Below are positions 61,051-64,000 of a DNA stretch of 64,000 nucleotides, piece after piece. Both the position numbers and the translations under genes were made by a program. This stretch comes from Desulfolinea sp964487745 (GTDB lineage Bacteria; Chloroflexota; Anaerolineae; Anaerolineales; Villigracilaceae). A model generated the notes under the pieces. It was not told the DNA's origin. It was given only the letters and a program-made list of their open reading frames with translations, and searched no databases. Numbering within the stretch: the stretch's first letter is position 1; every line of letters begins with the position of its first letter. The stretch lies in contig CAZASG010000007.1 in NCBI GenBank assembly GCA_964487745.1, forward strand, positions 1-64,000, in the 5' to 3' direction.

Positions 61051-63999
61051 GTGATACGAAAAAATATCTTTGGGGTATCTCTAACCTTACTCATTCTCCT
61101 TACTCTTTCTACTGTTACTTTTGCGCAAGGCGGCGGGCTTAGCGAAACTTTTGATAAGTCCGACCTCATAACCTGGGATCATACCCCCGAAGTAGAAGTT
61201 CGGGATGGGGTTTTACACATCCCCTCAGAAAACTTCATTTCTGTTCCGGGTGTATGGGGAGAGATGGAATTACACACCTTCGTGCAGCGAATGGATCAAG
61301 GGGATTTTGTGATCAGTTATGGGGCAAATGAAGCTGGATCTTTTCATCTAGTGAGTAGTGTAAATCGGGTTAGTGTCCAGTATGAGATCGGTGGTGTTTT
61401 GAATGAGTTGGCGGTAGCGGATGTTATGCCTATCCCGCCGGGGGAGTGGTTTCAGATCACGGTGCAGGTCGAGGGGAATGAGCATCATATCTTCATCAAC
61501 GGGCAACTTGCATTAACAACGGAGCATCCGGCAGAGGTAATAGGGGGCGTTTCCTTCGAGACTTTTGCCGAGACGGGCATTGAGATTGATAGCGTGGAAA
61601 TTGTTGGGGAGGGGCATGAGCAGCCAAATGTTGAAGATGAAGCAGAAGCCCAGCCGGAGCCTCAGCAAGTTGAAACAGGGGCAGATCCGGGCATTCCCTC
61701 CACGCCATGGTTTTACACGGGCGGTCCCAGCGGCGGATTGGGCTATGACATCCGCATGGATCCGAGAAACCCCGATGTGATGTATGTGACGGATGCCTGG
61801 GCGGGCGCTTTCAAAAGTATCGATGGTGGTGCAAGCTGGAAACCTATTAATAATGGTATCTCAGCACGCGTCGGGCCCTCTGGCGATGGCATTCCTGTTT
61901 TTAGTTTGACCGTTGACCCTAATAACGCAGATACTTTGTGGGTGGGGACGCAATTTGGCGGCGGTGTTTTTCGTAGTGATAATGGTGGTGAAAGCTGGCA
62001 CTCGATGAGCGATGGCATTCAGGAACGCTCGCTGACCATTCGTGGCTTTTCCATTGAGCCAGGGAATTCGAATGTGGTTTATCTGGCGGGGGAAGTTGCC
62101 AGTTGGGAATGGAACGGAACGCCGTTGGAGGGTATTGGTTTTGACCTGACCAAAGGAGCGATCTACAAGACAATGGACGGCGGGCAAAATTGGAGCCGTA
62201 TCTGGTATGGAGATAATCTGGCGCGTTATATATGGATACATCCTGACGACCATAATATTCTCTATGCATCAACCGGCATCTTTGACCGTGAAGCTGCAAA
62301 TAGTGATCCTGTTGCCTTGAAACCTGGTGGCGTGGGCATTTTGCGCAGTCGCGATGGGGGGGCTACCTGGGAAGAATTGGGCGTGGCGAATGGCATTCGT
62401 GCAGATGAGCTCTTTTTTGGTAGTCTGGCAATGCACCCGGAAAACTCGAATATTTTGATCGGCGCAGCAGGAAATGATGCCTACTTATGGGCATTGGATT
62501 ATGAAATGGGCGCCATTTACCGGACAAAAGATGGCGGCGACAATTGGGAGCGGGTTTTGGACCTGCCGAATGCCAGCGCCCTTGAAATGTGCGAGAACGA
62601 CCCTGACATAGTCTACGCTGCCTCTTTGAGTGGTTTTTATCGCAGTGATGATGGTGGGGATACTTGGGAAATTCAGGGGGGCAGCGGTGATGTTGGGCAG
62701 GCTGCGGCAGCTGTGTGGGGACCACCGGATATTGTCGCTGGCTTCCCTATCGATATGCAATGTGACCCAAATGACTCTATGCGTATTTTTGTCAACAATT
62801 ACGGTGGCGGAAATTTCCTGAGTGAAGATGGCGGCAAAAACTGGGTGGATGCCAGCAAGGGGTATACAGGTGCGATCATGCACAAGGTGGTTGTCGCACA
62901 GGATAATCCCGCTTTGGTCTACGCCAGCGCGCGTAGTGGTGTCTTTGTCAGCAAAGATGGAGGTAATACCTGGGCTGGGATGTCACGCGGTGTGGCTCGT
63001 GCTATGGAAGGGTTGGCGCTCGCAGTCAATCCCGAAGATTCATCTCATCTGATCACGGTCATTGGCGATGCCGGACCCGTGCCAAAAATTTCTTATGATG
63101 GCGGTCAAACCTGGCAGGAAGCAGAGCAGGGAATAGGTGAGTACGGTTTTTACGAATGGGGCGCTATGAGAAAGATCGCTTTTTCGCCAACACAAGCCGG
63201 GCGAATGATCGGAATACAAGCAGAAATTGATTGTAGCTCAGTGCTGGGTTGTGAAGAAGGGCGTGGAGCGCTCTACTCCACCGATGGTGGCAAAACCTGG
63301 AAAAACTCAAATCTTCAAACGGGCATGGCGATGGAATTAGCCTTTAGCCCTGATGGCACTGCATACATATCCATTCACCCCGGCGATCTCTACCGCTCTA
63401 CGGATAATGGCGAAAATTGGGAACTGGTGGCACAAAATATTATTTCTGGCATTCAATTAGACGATCCTGACCCGGATATGCCAGGCCCGGCCTTAGTCGC
63501 ATTAGCTGTTGATCCGCAGAATGCCAACAAACTCTATGCCGGCTTTATGCGCGGCGGAATTATGATCAGCGAAGATGGCGGTACAACCTGGCGAGCATCT
63601 TCCGCGGGTATGGTTCCCGAAACATCCATTTTCGATTTGGTTGCCGATGCCACCCACCCCGGCGTGGTCTACGCAGCCTCCAACGACGCCGGTGTTTACC
63701 GCTCCACGGACGGCGGGGAAAGCTGGACAGCCTTCAATGATGGATTGCTTACTCGCGCTGGCGTCAGTTTGGCTCTTTCGGATGATGGGACAGTACTCTA
63801 TCTCGCCACGACAGGCGGAGGCGTCTTCCGGCTTGGTATCCCCGCAGGGATATCTCAATCGGGTCAAACTGGATTTGAGCCTGATACCGCTCCCGATTCA
63901 TCTACTGGCGAGGGGCAATCTCCCGCTATCCCCTGCCTGGGTGGTCTTGCGCCGGTTGGGCTGATTGGGGCAGTTTGGGTGTGGAGGAAGAAGAAATAA
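61051..63999 (+). CDS. Secreted Asp-box (BNR/VPS10-like) repeat protein with C-terminal anchor
   Basis: 982 residues. Signal peptide (about 1-25, ending TFAQGGG); a jelly-roll-like N-terminal domain (about 30-185); an acidic linker; then a large propeller region (about 210-925) with at least 13 Asp-boxes such as KSIDGGASW, RSDNGGESW, KTMDGGQNW, RTKDGGDNW, VSKDGGNTW and YSTDGGKTW. The tail has a Ser/Thr/Gly-rich spacer, PCLGGLAP, a hydrophobic stretch and a final RKKK, which looks like a sorting or anchoring signal. Start GTG 61051 has GGAGGG seven bases before it, preferred to TTG 61036. It resembles sortilin-type glycosidase-like propellers, but activity is unknown. Confidence 0.85.
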   Translation: MIRKNIFGVSLTLLILLTLSTVTFAQGGGLSETFDKSDLITWDHTPEVEVRDGVLHIPSENFISVPGVWGEMELHTFVQRMDQGDFVISYGANEAGSFHLVSSVNRVSVQYEIGGVLNELAVADVMPIPPGEWFQITVQVEGNEHHIFINGQLALTTEHPAEVIGGVSFETFAETGIEIDSVEIVGEGHEQPNVEDEAEAQPEPQQVETGADPGIPSTPWFYTGGPSGGLGYDIRMDPRNPDVMYVTDAWAGAFKSIDGGASWKPINNGISARVGPSGDGIPVFSLTVDPNNADTLWVGTQFGGGVFRSDNGGESWHSMSDGIQERSLTIRGFSIEPGNSNVVYLAGEVASWEWNGTPLEGIGFDLTKGAIYKTMDGGQNWSRIWYGDNLARYIWIHPDDHNILYASTGIFDREAANSDPVALKPGGVGILRSRDGGATWEELGVANGIRADELFFGSLAMHPENSNILIGAAGNDAYLWALDYEMGAIYRTKDGGDNWERVLDLPNASALEMCENDPDIVYAASLSGFYRSDDGGDTWEIQGGSGDVGQAAAAVWGPPDIVAGFPIDMQCDPNDSMRIFVNNYGGGNFLSEDGGKNWVDASKGYTGAIMHKVVVAQDNPALVYASARSGVFVSKDGGNTWAGMSRGVARAMEGLALAVNPEDSSHLITVIGDAGPVPKISYDGGQTWQEAEQGIGEYGFYEWGAMRKIAFSPTQAGRMIGIQAEIDCSSVLGCEEGRGALYSTDGGKTWKNSNLQTGMAMELAFSPDGTAYISIHPGDLYRSTDNGENWELVAQNIISGIQLDDPDPDMPGPALVALAVDPQNANKLYAGFMRGGIMISEDGGTTWRASSAGMVPETSIFDLVADATHPGVVYAASNDAGVYRSTDGGESWTAFNDGLLTRAGVSLALSDDGTVLYLATTGGGVFRLGIPAGISQSGQTGFEPDTAPDSSTGEGQSPAIPCLGGLAPVGLIGAVWVWRKKK

Positions 64000-64000
64000 T

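Overview
The window (about 50% GC, roughly 55 protein genes in blocks on both strands, no rRNA or tRNA gene seen) looks like the chromosome of a chemoheterotrophic member of the Chloroflexota, most likely class Anaerolineae. This is an inference from gene content and style: many LIV-type importers with lipoprotein binding proteins, MacB-like exporters with lipoprotein adaptors and no outer-membrane partner, Thr/Pro-rich surface proteins, a T-box on serS, and intergenic palindromic repeats. No marker gene allows a firm placement.

Layout. (1) 1-8.8 kb: a complete LIV-type ABC importer (ATPases, permeases, binding protein) interleaved with an AMP-forming acyl-CoA ligase, a CBS-ACT protein and a PaaK-like ligase; probably uptake plus CoA activation of a carboxylate. 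(2) 9-11.3 kb: GTP-type PEP carboxykinase and a STAS/SpoIIAA-like protein. (3) 11.4-18.3 kb: TetR regulator, two LolD/MacB-type ATPases (one fused to a cyclic-nucleotide-binding-like domain), a large FtsX-like permease, an HlyD-like adaptor and a free cNMP-binding-domain protein. (4) 18.3-24.3 kb: a second complete LIV importer with an enlarged LivM. (5) 24.4-29.6 kb: ornithine cyclodeaminase family protein, AMP nucleosidase, CinA-like protein, M14 carboxypeptidase and an AT-rich PQQ-type beta-propeller protein. (6) 29.7-36.4 kb: RNase Y and RecX (minus), a 530-base structured gap, malic enzyme MaeB, and serS with a T-box leader. (7) 36.5-39.4 kb: an AT-rich two- or three-gene cassette (DUF4145-like plus a membrane-anchored PLD-like protein) and two small membrane proteins. 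(8) 39.4-46.7 kb, minus strand: ferritin, an orphan solute-binding lipoprotein, three tandem M42 aminopeptidases, a Thr/Pro-rich membrane protein, and a glycosyltransferase/sulfotransferase pair. (9) 46.8-50.5 kb: SbcC-like ATPase and an HpnB-like glycosyltransferase. (10) 50.5-53 kb, minus: YbdK-type ligase, phosphoribosyltransferase and Crp/Fnr regulator. (11) 53.3-57.6 kb: a second adaptor/ATPase/FtsX exporter. (12) 57.7-64 kb: a membrane GAF-PAS-GAF-HD-GYP sensor and a secreted 13-repeat Asp-box protein.

Functionally the window combines scavenging (two LIV importers, an orphan binding protein, peptidases) with gluconeogenic and anaplerotic enzymes (PEPCK, malic enzyme) and two MacB-like exporters. 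Points most worth a second look: the AT-rich DUF4145/PLD-like cassette with a 31-codon small ORF; the exporter ATPase with a cNMP-like domain; a perfect 23-bp palindrome carrying mirror-image -10 boxes in front of sbcC; a dispersed repeat apparently lodged inside Stem I of the serS T-box; and a possible unannotated minus-strand RNA upstream of recX.
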